Positions 14,278 to 21,628 of a DNA stretch of 21,647 bases are shown piece by piece. This DNA is from a virus. A model generated the notes under the pieces. It saw nothing but the letters and a program-made list of their open reading frames with translations, ran no database searches and was not told the origin of the DNA. The DNA lies in IMG/VR virus record IMGVR_UViG_3300032299_001331, positions 1-21,647 of that record, one strand, 5' to 3'. Within the stretch, counting starts at the first letter, position 1; the number at the start of each line of letters is the position of its first letter. The position numbers and the translations under genes were made by a program.

Positions 14278-15036
14278 ATGAAAATTGTATTAGTAACCGG
14301 GGGTTTTGACCCTGTGCATTCTGGACACATTGCTTATTTTTCTGCTGCTAGAGAACTAGGTGACAAGCTGTATGTTGGCCTCAACAGTGACGCTTGGTTG
14401 CGCCGCAAAAAAGGGTCAGCATTCATGCCTTGGTCTGAACGTGCTGCTGTTGTGGCAGCCATGCATGTGGTTGATCGAGTTATTGAATTTGATGATTCAG
14501 ACGGATCAAGTTGTGCTGCAATCGAAGCAGTGAAACAACTACATCCAGGTCATGAAATTGTCTTTGCCAATGGTGGTGATCGCACACAAGATAACATTCC
14601 CGAAATGCGTGTACCCAACGTGGAGTTTGCGTTTGGCGTTGGCGGCCAAGATAAAAAGAACAGCTCAAGCTGGATTCTGCAAGAGTGGAAGGCCCCCAAA
14701 ACCAGTCGAGCCTGGGGATACTATCGTGTGTTGCACGAAGTGGGTGCCAACACCAAGCTCAAAGAGCTCACGGTCATGCCCAAAACCTGTTTGAGCATGC
14801 AACGCCATGATCAACGTGCAGAGTTTTGGTTTGTGGCCGAAGGCACTGCCACAGTGTACACCTTGGATGAATCCAGCACAGATCCTGACGTCAAGTGTTA
14901 TCTAGATGTGCATGAACACACCTTTATTGAATGTCGCGAATGGCATCAGCTGTGCAACGAAACTGATCAACCATTAAAACTGATTGAGATTCAGTATGGC
15001 GACAACTGCGTCGAAGAAGACATAGAACGCCAATGA
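14278..15036 (+). CDS. Nucleotidyltransferase-cupin fusion for sugar-nucleotide synthesis
   Basis: This 252-residue protein fuses two domains. Residues 1-140 are a cytidylyltransferase-like (HIGH-type) domain with GGFDPVHSGH at 8-17, NSDAWLRRKKG at 36-46 and an NGGDR at 98-102, similar to the sugar-phosphate nucleotidyltransferases of heptose pathways. Residues 141-252 resemble the cupin half of type II mannose-6-phosphate isomerases: SRAWGYYRVL, then LKELTVMP, LSMQRHDQRAEFW with His177 and Glu182, and EWHQL with His223. A TTG at 14257 would add seven residues, but the ATG at 14278 starts the beta strand properly and follows a late-type motif. It overlaps the next gene by ATGA. It probably supplies an activated sugar to the glycosyltransferases downstream; the sugar is not known. 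Confidence 0.8.
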   Translation: MKIVLVTGGFDPVHSGHIAYFSAARELGDKLYVGLNSDAWLRRKKGSAFMPWSERAAVVAAMHVVDRVIEFDDSDGSSCAAIEAVKQLHPGHEIVFANGGDRTQDNIPEMRVPNVEFAFGVGGQDKKNSSSWILQEWKAPKTSRAWGYYRVLHEVGANTKLKELTVMPKTCLSMQRHDQRAEFWFVAEGTATVYTLDESSTDPDVKCYLDVHEHTFIECREWHQLCNETDQPLKLIEIQYGDNCVEEDIERQ

Positions 15037-15716
15037 AGCCAATTCCTGTATTTGTGGGCTATGATCCCAGAGAAGCCATTGCGTATCATACCTGTGTAAA
15101 CAGTATCATTCGAAACAGTTCACAACCTGTGGCCATTGTGCCTGTGGCTTTGAATCTGTTTCAAGACTATGCAGAAACACACACAGACGGATCAAATCAT
15201 TTTATCTACACACGTTTTCTTGTGCCGTATCTAATGGAGTATACTGGTCATGCTATCTTTATAGATGGTGACATGATTGTGCGTGGCGATATTGCTGAAC
15301 TTTGGGCACTGCGAGATCCCAAGATGGACGTGCAGGTGGTCAAACATGACTACAAAACTCGTATGCCTGTAAAATACCTAGGAGCAAAAAATGAAGACTA
15401 TCCTCGAAAAAATTGGAGTAGTGTTATTTTGTGGAATTGTGCTAGCTTTCCTAACCGGCGACTTACTCCCGAGTTCGTCCAACACAGCACCGGCAGTGAG
15501 CTCCACCGCTTCTCGTGGATAGACGACGACCGTATAGGTGCTCTATCTCCTGAATGGAACTGGTTGCCCGATGAATACGGGCCCAATACCGACGCCAGGT
15601 TACTGCACTACACACTTGGCACGCCATGCTTTCAGGAGTTTGCTGATACGCCGCAAGGCAACGAATGGCACAGAGAACGTATCTTAACTGAATACTGCTT
15701 GCAAAGACAAATTTAA
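15033..15716 (+). CDS. Glycosyltransferase, GT-A fold, GT8-like
   Basis: This 227-residue protein probably transfers a sugar from a nucleotide sugar. The N-terminus (PVFVGYDPREAIAYHTCVNSI, residues 5-25) and the segment FIYTRFLVPYLMEY with FIDGDMIVRGDIAELW (57-91) carry the GT8-type layout, with DGD at 78-80 as the metal-binding DxD. Later SSVILWNC and a histidine-containing LLHYTLGTP fit the acceptor and metal-binding side. It is coupled to the nucleotidyltransferase-cupin gene by an ATGA overlap, so the pair may make and use one sugar nucleotide. Its stop shares the TTAA at 15713-15716 with the convergent gene. Donor and acceptor are unknown. Confidence 0.78.
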   Translation: MKPIPVFVGYDPREAIAYHTCVNSIIRNSSQPVAIVPVALNLFQDYAETHTDGSNHFIYTRFLVPYLMEYTGHAIFIDGDMIVRGDIAELWALRDPKMDVQVVKHDYKTRMPVKYLGAKNEDYPRKNWSSVILWNCASFPNRRLTPEFVQHSTGSELHRFSWIDDDRIGALSPEWNWLPDEYGPNTDARLLHYTLGTPCFQEFADTPQGNEWHRERILTEYCLQRQI

Positions 15717-16354
15717 ACCCAGTGCTGTTGCACCAAGGCATGATGACTCATGGTGCTGGGTTTCTGAGATACTTTTCTAAACATCAATATTTTTACTGCG
15801 CTAAGATCCAGCGCTGCGTCTTTGCGTGACGCTATGTGAAACCAATCCACAGGGCAGTGATCAGTCAACAAGGTGTGATTGGTGTGTTCACTGATAATGG
15901 CTTGGTCACCATACAAGGGCGGAGAGCTGTATAACGATTGCCAGTGTGCCAGGGGTTGACTTTGGTATAGGCTCCACAAATAGCTGTGATCTCCTTGCCA
16001 ATACATAAAAGCACTTGAGTGTATGTTCTTGTCTGCTTCATGCCACATGACAAACTTTTGGTCTGTTAGTCTAGCCATCACATGATCCAAGTTGCTGCAT
16101 ATCACAGTGTCAAGGTCCAAGAACAAGGTTGGACCAGACAATATACCAGGGCGAAACAACTGCATCTTGCTCCAGAAACCATGATCGCCGGACAACAGTT
16201 CTATTCGTTCGCAAGACACCGCACAGTCGCTGAAACAAACAAATCGATGTGGCAGTGTTAGATTACGTTCAACACTACGTTGGAGTTTGGCCACCCACTC
16301 AGCATCATACCCAACCTTGCCGCCTTGCCGTAACAAGCACACAACATTAAGCAT
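15713..16354 (-). CDS. Putative glycosyltransferase, GT-A fold
   Basis: This 213-residue protein carries GFWSKMQLFRPGIL at 59-72 followed by TLFLDLDTVICSNL at 76-89, where D80-L-D82 is the likely metal-binding DxD of a GT-A glycosyltransferase. The same block occurs in the gene at 20861 (WWYKMQLFNPALF, then LYFDLDCIVVNDL), so the two are paralogues. A YGDQAII segment near residue 150 fits the GDQ.. motif seen in this type of transferase. Its ATG lies inside the end of the methyltransferase gene before it (8-bp overlap). It ends convergently with the GT8-like gene. Donor and acceptor are unknown. Confidence 0.7.
   Translation of the reverse strand: MLNVVCLLRQGGKVGYDAEWVAKLQRSVERNLTLPHRFVCFSDCAVSCERIELLSGDHGFWSKMQLFRPGILSGPTLFLDLDTVICSNLDHVMARLTDQKFVMWHEADKNIHSSAFMYWQGDHSYLWSLYQSQPLAHWQSLYSSPPLYGDQAIISEHTNHTLLTDHCPVDWFHIASRKDAALDLSAVKILMFRKVSQKPSTMSHHALVQQHWV
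15715..15763. terminator. Possible bidirectional terminator between convergent genes
   Basis: AAACCCAG at 15715-15722 pairs with CTGGGTTT at 15756-15763; inside, CACCA at 15731-15735 can pair with TGGTG at 15751-15755, or CATGA at 15739-15743 with TCATG at 15748-15752. T-rich stretches follow on both strands. It begins at the stop of the plus-strand gene and overlaps the last codons of the minus-strand gene, as expected for a shared terminator of convergent units. Confidence 0.5.
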
Positions 16355-16919
16355 AACGTTCTAGCACAAGTAGTCCAGAATTCTTGTTACAGTGTTCCAC
16401 AATGTGCCATTGTCGATTACCATGCAAAAATATAATTACAGCTTCAAACACTCCAGGCCACTCACTGGGGTCATGCAGTATAATATATTGACTTACTTTT
16501 TCTGAATGACGGTTGAGTTCTGCTAGACAGTGAGGTCGTTTGTGTACAGTATCAATAAACAACAAATCGCATGGTTCAATGTCTAGTTCTAAACTATTGC
16601 CAATATTGAATTCAAAATCTATGTTGTGTTGTATGGCATTGTGTGTTAGTTCTGCCAGCACAGACAAGTTCTCATCAGTGATGTCATAACTGCGAAGATA
16701 TTTTGGTTTGCCCGTTAACCAAGCACAGGTGCTTAACCCGGTGTACACACCAAATTCAACAATACGATCTACCTGTTGTGCATATCTTGTGTAGGTGTCA
16801 AATCGATCTGGACTGTCACCTAACCAGGTTGTGGGCTGAATAGTCAAGTTAACGAAATCTGTTTTGAGTTGTTCCAAGGTTCTCATAGTTTTATCCAATG
16901 TATTTGTAAACTGTATCAT
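16347..16919 (-). CDS. Class I SAM-dependent methyltransferase-like protein
   Basis: This 190-residue protein (from the first ATG) is probably a SAM-dependent methyltransferase. Motif I is VEFGVYTGLSTCAWL at 54-68, a conserved acid follows in RSYDIT (Asp79), and LLFIDTVHKRPHCLAEL at 119-135 with ILHDPSEW at 147-154 resembles the Methyltransf_24/cephalosporin-hydroxylase type group acting on sugars. The first ATG at 16919 overlaps the preceding FkbM gene by 29 bp. An alternative ATG at 16886 (MRTLEQLKTDF) avoids overlap and is about equally plausible. Two methyltransferases of different families lie side by side, suggesting O-methylation of glycan units. The substrate is inferred from context only. 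Confidence 0.65.
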   Translation of the reverse strand: MIQFTNTLDKTMRTLEQLKTDFVNLTIQPTTWLGDSPDRFDTYTRYAQQVDRIVEFGVYTGLSTCAWLTGKPKYLRSYDITDENLSVLAELTHNAIQHNIDFEFNIGNSLELDIEPCDLLFIDTVHKRPHCLAELNRHSEKVSQYIILHDPSEWPGVFEAVIIFLHGNRQWHIVEHCNKNSGLLVLERYA

Positions 16920-17565
16920 GATCCCATTTTACATAAATTTCATAGCTCCAAGATTTTAACAACTCGTCAATCTTGTGTTGTGGCCAACCGTAATCGTCTC
17001 CACTGCCGTTGGTTTCCAGCACAATCAATGGCCGGCATTTGTTGATGGTCAACTGTGCCCCTAACAGTGCATGTGCTTCAAATCCTTCTACATCTAGGTG
17101 TATCAGGTCCGGGCAAACCTCCAATGAGTCAATGGTAATTTGTTTTATAGTGCCAGGGCCCTTTATTTTCAATGCTCCGGTGTTGGTTTCGTTCCATCTG
17201 GCATTGGTTTGTAGCTCAATTGACGATTCAACGTCACCAACTGCGGCCTGATGTTTTATGACATTTTGTTCTGGCACATTGTGGCACAGGCATGTGAAGT
17301 TTCTGTAGTCTGGCTCTAGTGTTATAACTGTTTGAAATATTTTACTGTATTGTTTGGGATAAAGTCCTGCATTACCGCCAGCTTGGATCACTAGACTTTT
17401 GTTTTCACAAAGATTTGATATTTGAACAGGCAAGTCCCAGTGTCCAATTTTGTTGAGCCATTTCCAAGCCCAGACATCTTCATTGGGCCATAACCATGAT
17501 CCAGCATGTCTGCGGCTTTGTCTGTAACCCAGATCCAATGAGCTAAAAGTATCTTGCACCAACAT
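16891..17565 (-). CDS. FkbM-family methyltransferase
   Basis: This 224-residue protein matches FkbM-type SAM-dependent O-methyltransferases, often found in polysaccharide clusters. Motif I appears as VIQAGGNAGLYPKQYSKIF at 59-77, with the acidic LEP at 83-85, the family's TIDSL at 144-148 and IHLDVEGFEAHALLGA at 155-170. AAGGAA sits only 2 nt before the ATG at 17565, unusually close; a GTG two codons later would have normal spacing, so the true start may be at 17559. It begins in the shared promoter region with the divergent GT25-like gene. Likely acts on a sugar hydroxyl. Confidence 0.82.
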   Translation of the reverse strand: MLVQDTFSSLDLGYRQSRRHAGSWLWPNEDVWAWKWLNKIGHWDLPVQISNLCENKSLVIQAGGNAGLYPKQYSKIFQTVITLEPDYRNFTCLCHNVPEQNVIKHQAAVGDVESSIELQTNARWNETNTGALKIKGPGTIKQITIDSLEVCPDLIHLDVEGFEAHALLGAQLTINKCRPLIVLETNGSGDDYGWPQHKIDELLKSWSYEIYVKWDHDTVYKYIG

Positions 17566-17573
17566 TTCCTTGT

Positions 17574-17581
17574 TATAAATA
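17574..17581 (+). promoter_or_regulatory. Exact T4 late promoter core (TATAAATA)
   Basis: TATAAATA is identical to the T4 late consensus core. It lies in the gap between divergent genes and ends 24 nt before the ATG at 17606, giving a predicted leader of about 18 nt. Confidence 0.65.
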
Positions 17582-17593
17582 AACTACTAACAT

Positions 17594-17602
17594 TATTTAT
17601 TT
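17594..17602 (-). promoter_or_regulatory. Late-promoter-like motif facing the plus-strand copy
   Basis: On the minus strand AAATAAATA reads from 17602 to 17594 and points to the FkbM gene, with 28 nt to its ATG. It forms an 8-bp inverted repeat with the plus-strand motif (17575-17582 with 17593-17600). The two promoters face each other, so their predicted start sites almost coincide. Confidence 0.45.
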
Positions 17603-17605
17603 GCA

Positions 17606-18367
17606 ATGAAAGCCTTTATAATTTACCTCCCCCAACGAGAACACAGTGTTCAACACTCTAAACTCATGCTGGATCAACTTCGCGAGTACAACATTGACGC
17701 TGAACTGTTTGAAGGAATACCTGGCGACAAGGCAGTTGCCCTGGCAGCAAGAGCCAAAAAAACACTGTATCCTTACAGCATCAAGAATCGTGTGCTGAGC
17801 AAAGAAGACATCAAAGAGTTGATTCGTCCGGAACTTTATCAAGAGTTTTTGAAAAAACATCAATATCAAATCATAGAACGACAACTGATCGGCGACGACG
17901 GCGCAGGCAAACTGAGTCGCCCGGGCGTGGTTGGTTGTTTCTACAGCCACTACGGTCTTTGGAAAAAATGTATAGATCTGCAAGAACCCATTATGATTTT
18001 TGAAGATGATGTCAAGTTTTATCGAGGATACACTCCTGTGGAGTTTGAGGGTGTGCTGATTCTCAGCCTGGGCAAGAGTTCCTACATGAGTGATCCACAA
18101 AAGACCTATTTGGAAAACCCCACTGGACCTGCAGTTGCTCGCAAGTGGCAAAACTTCAGCATGCCCGGAGCCAGTGGATACGCAATCACTCCTACCGCTG
18201 CTCTGGGCTTGGTCAAGTTTTACAAACCCTACTGGTATCCTGCTGACAATGCAATCAACCAATTTATAACTCCCATACAAATCAGCACATACCTGATGGG
18301 TCGCAACACCTTGCCCGAAGAAGGCAATATATCAATGACCAAATCCAAGGACTGGAAATGCAAGTAG
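17606..18367 (+). CDS. GT25-family glycosyltransferase (LPS-type)
   Basis: This 253-residue protein resembles glycosyltransferase family 25, which includes LPS galactosyltransferases. The N-terminal strand is FIIYLPQRE at 4-12. The core shows GVVGCFYSHYGLWKKC at 107-122, then PIMIFEDDVKF at 128-138 with E133-D-D135 as the acidic motif, and a later PGASGYAITPTAALGL typical of the family. Length is normal. The ATG follows an exact T4 late motif with no Shine-Dalgarno. Its end overlaps the next gene by 10 bp (ATGCAAGTAG). It may build or change a lipo-oligosaccharide-like glycan; acceptor unknown. Confidence 0.82.
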   Translation: MKAFIIYLPQREHSVQHSKLMLDQLREYNIDAELFEGIPGDKAVALAARAKKTLYPYSIKNRVLSKEDIKELIRPELYQEFLKKHQYQIIERQLIGDDGAGKLSRPGVVGCFYSHYGLWKKCIDLQEPIMIFEDDVKFYRGYTPVEFEGVLILSLGKSSYMSDPQKTYLENPTGPAVARKWQNFSMPGASGYAITPTAALGLVKFYKPYWYPADNAINQFITPIQISTYLMGRNTLPEEGNISMTKSKDWKCK

Positions 18368-19266
18368 GAATTTTCTACAACAGCATAAGCAATCCTGCCA
18401 AGTTCTCAAACAAAGTCATGCTGATGGACAACTTTGCACAAGGTGTTAGATCTCAAGGAGACACCATTGTGGAATTTCGCAACAACAGTTTGCCCACTCA
18501 CAAATTAGACGCAGGATTTGTGTTGGGCTACACTCTTGAGGACAACTTTCGTCGAAAGATAATTGATCAATTGCGACTGCAAAAAACGCCATCAGTGTTT
18601 GTGGACAGCAATATCTTGCACTACGGCCGCCAAGAACATGAATGGCACAGATACAGTCTGGGATCAGTGTATCCAGATTCTGGAACTTATTTCTTTGACA
18701 GCCTGGACAAAAACAAATGGGACACGTTCAGTGCCTGGCACGGAGTCAGTTTAAAACCCTGGCGCACTTCAGGCAACCATATTCTTGTTTTTTGCCAGCG
18801 CCCCAAGGGCTTTAACATGTTTACTGATCAAGAAGTGTGGTTGGACAAAACACTCACTCGTATTCGCAAGTGCAGCTCACGGCCCATCATGATTCGCATG
18901 CACCCAGGCGACGGGGCTAGGCTTAAACAAATAGAAAAAATAAAAAAGAAATACAGCAACGGGGTCGCTATTTCAGAACATGCAAACATCCGTGACGCAC
19001 TGGTGGACTGCTGGTGTACCATTGGGCTAAATTCAACACCCAATGTGGTGGCTGCCATTGAAGGGATTCCTGGATACATATCAGATCCTGTACACAGCTG
19101 GGCTGCTGACGTTGCGTTCAATGATATCAGCCTGATAGAAACGCCACCGCTGCTGGACAGGTCAGAGTGGATTCATAAAATTGCCAACATACACTGGTCA
19201 AATGATGAAGTCAAATCTGGCAAACTCTGGACCGCAATCAAGCGATATATTTCTGCTTCTCGTTGA
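18358..19266 (+). CDS. Putative GT-B-type capsule/LPS glycosyltransferase (paralogue A)
   Basis: This 302-residue protein has the look of a GT-B transferase of the capsule-polysaccharide (KpsS/KpsC-like) kind. SRPIMIRMHPGD at 174-185 and DCWCTIGLNSTPNV with VAAIEGIPGYIS at 217-242 would be the nucleotide-sugar-binding half. The gene at 20052 carries equivalent blocks (SDRPIVIRPHPRS; YNSGPGIQAAIAGARPVV) at the same relative distance, so the two share ancestry. There is no signal peptide. Its start overlaps the GT25 gene by 10 bp, suggesting coupled translation. Its last 29 bp overlap the convergent gene. The superfamily call is moderate; donor sugar and exact family are not determined. Confidence 0.6.
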   Translation: MQVGIFYNSISNPAKFSNKVMLMDNFAQGVRSQGDTIVEFRNNSLPTHKLDAGFVLGYTLEDNFRRKIIDQLRLQKTPSVFVDSNILHYGRQEHEWHRYSLGSVYPDSGTYFFDSLDKNKWDTFSAWHGVSLKPWRTSGNHILVFCQRPKGFNMFTDQEVWLDKTLTRIRKCSSRPIMIRMHPGDGARLKQIEKIKKKYSNGVAISEHANIRDALVDCWCTIGLNSTPNVVAAIEGIPGYISDPVHSWAADVAFNDISLIETPPLLDRSEWIHKIANIHWSNDEVKSGKLWTAIKRYISASR

Positions 19267-20035
19267 CAAAAACTGCTAGATCTTTTCTGGTGCCTTTGGC
19301 AGTCCAGATATAACTGCTTTCTTGCATTTGCCAGTCAATGTATTCAGACGGAAGATTTCCCCAACAATATCTTGGAACCAGATCCAGCAGCACATCTTGA
19401 TCAATCCCCCAATACAAGTTATCAGCTTCAATGTTGGCTTTTAAGATTGCGGCGTATTCTTTTAAAAAATCCAAACCACCAGTATTTCCAGTTAGATACA
19501 ATCCGCCTGCAAGATATCTGGCTTTGCGACCTGAGATATAGTGTATGTAAAAATCTCTAGCAGCACTCAGTGCTGGCAAGTTTTTTCTAACAACAGCGTC
19601 AACGTCTATGGCCAGGGTCTGAGTGCCGGGCTGAATCAATTGTTGCAGCCGAACAAATCTTGCTGAAGCAAAATACGTGCGTTGTATTCGTTGCTGAATG
19701 CTGGTGTCCTTGCCTTTGGTCATTGCAGTGAGAATTCGCCGATGTCGATCTGCAAGTTCAGGATCTGCGGGTGTAGTGGCCCATTGGCTGGCACACACAT
19801 CAAACAATTCTACAGGCGCATGTTCGTGAGTGACGCTGACACGACTGTGATTTTTACAATAAGCAATCTGTTCTGGTGTGGGGTTGTACAGATGCAAATG
19901 CACACCAAACTGAGTATTTTGTAGCACACTGTTGATCAAGGCAGGACCAAAGTCGTTGAAGTAATCCTGGTCGCATGCAGCATAGATAAAGAAATTGGAT
20001 TGATCTAACTTTCCGTGGAGTGGTGGCATTAACAT
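19238..20035 (-). CDS. Putative GT-A/GT8-like glycosyltransferase
   Basis: This 265-residue protein starts with a GT-A-like strand, FFIYAACDQDYFNDFG at 15-30, followed by PALINSVLQN and VHLHLYNP. TLAIDVDAVVRKNLPAL at 140-156 holds the likely DxD (D144-V-D146). A GGLYLTGNTGGLDF and a WGIDQDVLLDL segment fit the acceptor-binding part of the fold. A longer frame would begin at a TTG at 20059, but that lies beyond the promoter palindrome; the ATG at 20035, 7 nt after the motif, is chosen. The gene is inserted, inverted, between the two GT-B-like paralogues. Donor unknown. Confidence 0.68.
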   Translation of the reverse strand: MLMPPLHGKLDQSNFFIYAACDQDYFNDFGPALINSVLQNTQFGVHLHLYNPTPEQIAYCKNHSRVSVTHEHAPVELFDVCASQWATTPADPELADRHRRILTAMTKGKDTSIQQRIQRTYFASARFVRLQQLIQPGTQTLAIDVDAVVRKNLPALSAARDFYIHYISGRKARYLAGGLYLTGNTGGLDFLKEYAAILKANIEADNLYWGIDQDVLLDLVPRYCWGNLPSEYIDWQMQESSYIWTAKGTRKDLAVFVNEKQKYIA

Positions 20036-20036
20036 A

Positions 20037-20050
20037 GTTAAATATTTAAC
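20037..20050. promoter_or_regulatory. Palindromic bidirectional late-promoter-like motif
   Basis: GTTAAATATTTAAC is a perfect 14-bp palindrome between divergent genes. Read on either strand it holds TTAAATA, ending 7 nt before the start codon on each side (GTG 20052 on plus, ATG 20035 on minus). It could fire in both directions, or be the site of a dimeric regulator. Confidence 0.5.
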
Positions 20051-20051
20051 T

Positions 20052-20897
20052 GTGATCAAATCTCTAGCTTATTTTCCCTTGCAAGTGGCACTGAATGGCA
20101 AGTCAATAATGAATTCTTTTTTGGATTATTGTCAGGCTGTCAAAATACAAACACAAGAAAATTCCATGACAGCAGATGCTGCTGTGATATGGAGTGTGCT
20201 GTGGCACGGTCGCTTGTTTGCAAATCAAGCAGTATACGAGCACTACCGATCGCAAAACAAACCAGTTATCATAATAGAAGTAGGTGCGCTGTATCGTGGC
20301 AATACCTGGAAGATTGCAGTGAATCATGTGAACGCACAAGGCTATTACGGCCATCAGGAGAATCTGGACTGGGATCGTCCACGTAAATTAAAGATAAGTC
20401 TTGCTACTCAATTGCTGCCACGCCCTGAAATCATTATCGCTGCGCAACATCAGCACAGTTTGCAAGTGGAATCAATTGAACCCAATTGGATTCAGAATCA
20501 AATAGATCAAATCAAAAAGGTGTCTGACCGACCCATCGTAATTCGTCCACACCCTAGATCAGTTCTGGTTCTGGACCATTTGCCCCCGGGAGTCACCGTT
20601 GAAAGGCCCAACAAAGTTGCTGGGTCATACGACAGCTATGACATGCACTACGACTGTCATGCTGTGGTCAACTACAATTCAGGTCCTGGCATACAAGCTG
20701 CAATAGCAGGGGCACGACCTGTGGTGGATGCATCCAGTCTAGCACATGCTGTGGCAATTGATTATGCTGACCTGGAAAAACCCTACACTGTTGACAGAGA
20801 TCTGTGGCTCACACAAATATGCCACACTGAATACACTGTGGAAGAAATACAACAAGGCCTATGGCTAAAACGAATAGAATCAGCGCTGACGGCATAA
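20052..20897 (+). CDS. Putative GT-B-type capsule/LPS glycosyltransferase (paralogue B)
   Basis: This 281-residue protein shares with the gene at 18358 the blocks SDRPIVIRPHPRS (158-170) and DCHAVVNYNSGPGI with AAIAGARPVVD (201-226), the probable nucleotide-sugar-binding half of a GT-B transferase like those of capsule export clusters. The N-terminal halves are much less alike, as expected for different acceptors. The start is taken as the GTG at 20052, right after the palindromic motif; the ATG at 20109 is an alternative. Its end overlaps the next gene by 37 bp. Polymer and donor are unknown. Confidence 0.6.
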   Translation: MIKSLAYFPLQVALNGKSIMNSFLDYCQAVKIQTQENSMTADAAVIWSVLWHGRLFANQAVYEHYRSQNKPVIIIEVGALYRGNTWKIAVNHVNAQGYYGHQENLDWDRPRKLKISLATQLLPRPEIIIAAQHQHSLQVESIEPNWIQNQIDQIKKVSDRPIVIRPHPRSVLVLDHLPPGVTVERPNKVAGSYDSYDMHYDCHAVVNYNSGPGIQAAIAGARPVVDASSLAHAVAIDYADLEKPYTVDRDLWLTQICHTEYTVEEIQQGLWLKRIESALTA

Positions 20898-21598
20898 CTG
20901 ACTGTGCTTGTGTGATACACAGCACCGGTTATGACTGGCAATATGTGGAAAAACTACACAGCATGTTGACCAGATTCTTGCCTGGCGGCATACGCATGCA
21001 TGTGTATACCGAAGCTGACAGACCGGTGCCTGACCACATGATCAAACATGTGTTGACAGAATGGCCGGACGTTGCTGGTCCCAGACGAAGTTGGTGGTAC
21101 AAAATGCAGTTGTTTAATCCTGCACTATTTCAAGGCAACATGTTGTATTTTGACCTGGATTGTATTGTTGTCAATGATCTCACCTGGATCACACACTTGG
21201 ATTCCTCATTGCTTTGGGGGATCAAAGATTTCAAATACCTTCAACAGCCTGTGAGCATAATCAATTCCAGTGTGATGTGGTTCAATACCAACAAGTTTGC
21301 TTGGCTGTGGCAACGGTTCTCCGACCAAGGCATAGATGTTGCCCGGCAAGGATGCCAAGGCGATCAAGACTACATAACCAAAAACATAGATCAGAGTCAG
21401 CGGCGTTTTTTTGACACCAAATACTTTCAAAGCTATCGCTGGCAATGCCTGGACGGCGGCTACGATTTCAAATACCGTAGACATCATAAACCGGGCACAG
21501 GGGTCACAATTGCCCCGGACACTGCTGTGGTTGTGTTCCACGGCAGTCCCAATCCACATCAAGTCACAGATCCCACAATAGTTGCACTTTGGCACTAG
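20861..21598 (+). CDS. Putative glycosyltransferase, GT-A fold
   Basis: This 245-residue protein is a paralogue of the minus-strand gene at 15713. It has SWWYKMQLFNPALF at 77-90 and MLYFDLDCIVVNDL at 94-107, with the DxD at D98-L-D100, then CQGDQDYI near residue 165 and a C-terminal VVVFHGSPNPHQV whose His may complete the metal site. Only the ATG at 20861 gives a full N-terminal strand (CACVIHSTGYDW), so the 37-bp overlap with the previous gene is accepted. It is the last gene of the island before a host-type promoter. Donor and acceptor are unknown. Confidence 0.7.
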   Translation: MAKTNRISADGITDCACVIHSTGYDWQYVEKLHSMLTRFLPGGIRMHVYTEADRPVPDHMIKHVLTEWPDVAGPRRSWWYKMQLFNPALFQGNMLYFDLDCIVVNDLTWITHLDSSLLWGIKDFKYLQQPVSIINSSVMWFNTNKFAWLWQRFSDQGIDVARQGCQGDQDYITKNIDQSQRRFFDTKYFQSYRWQCLDGGYDFKYRRHHKPGTGVTIAPDTAVVVFHGSPNPHQVTDPTIVALWH

Positions 21599-21599
21599 G

Positions 21600-21628
21600 T
21601 TGACCATTATTTCCCATTCTGCTATAAT
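21600..21628 (+). promoter_or_regulatory. Near-consensus host sigma70 promoter (early promoter)
   Basis: TTGACC at 21600-21605, a 17-nt spacer and TATAAT at 21623-21628, with an extended -10 TG at 21620-21621, make a near-perfect bacterial sigma70 promoter. The predicted start site is near 21635 and reads out of the window, so early genes probably follow. Confidence 0.85.

Noticed and set aside
20036-20059. TTG start of the minus-strand glycosyltransferase at 20059
   Set aside because: It would place the palindromic promoter inside the gene; the ATG at 20035 follows the motif by 7 nt, as in other genes here.
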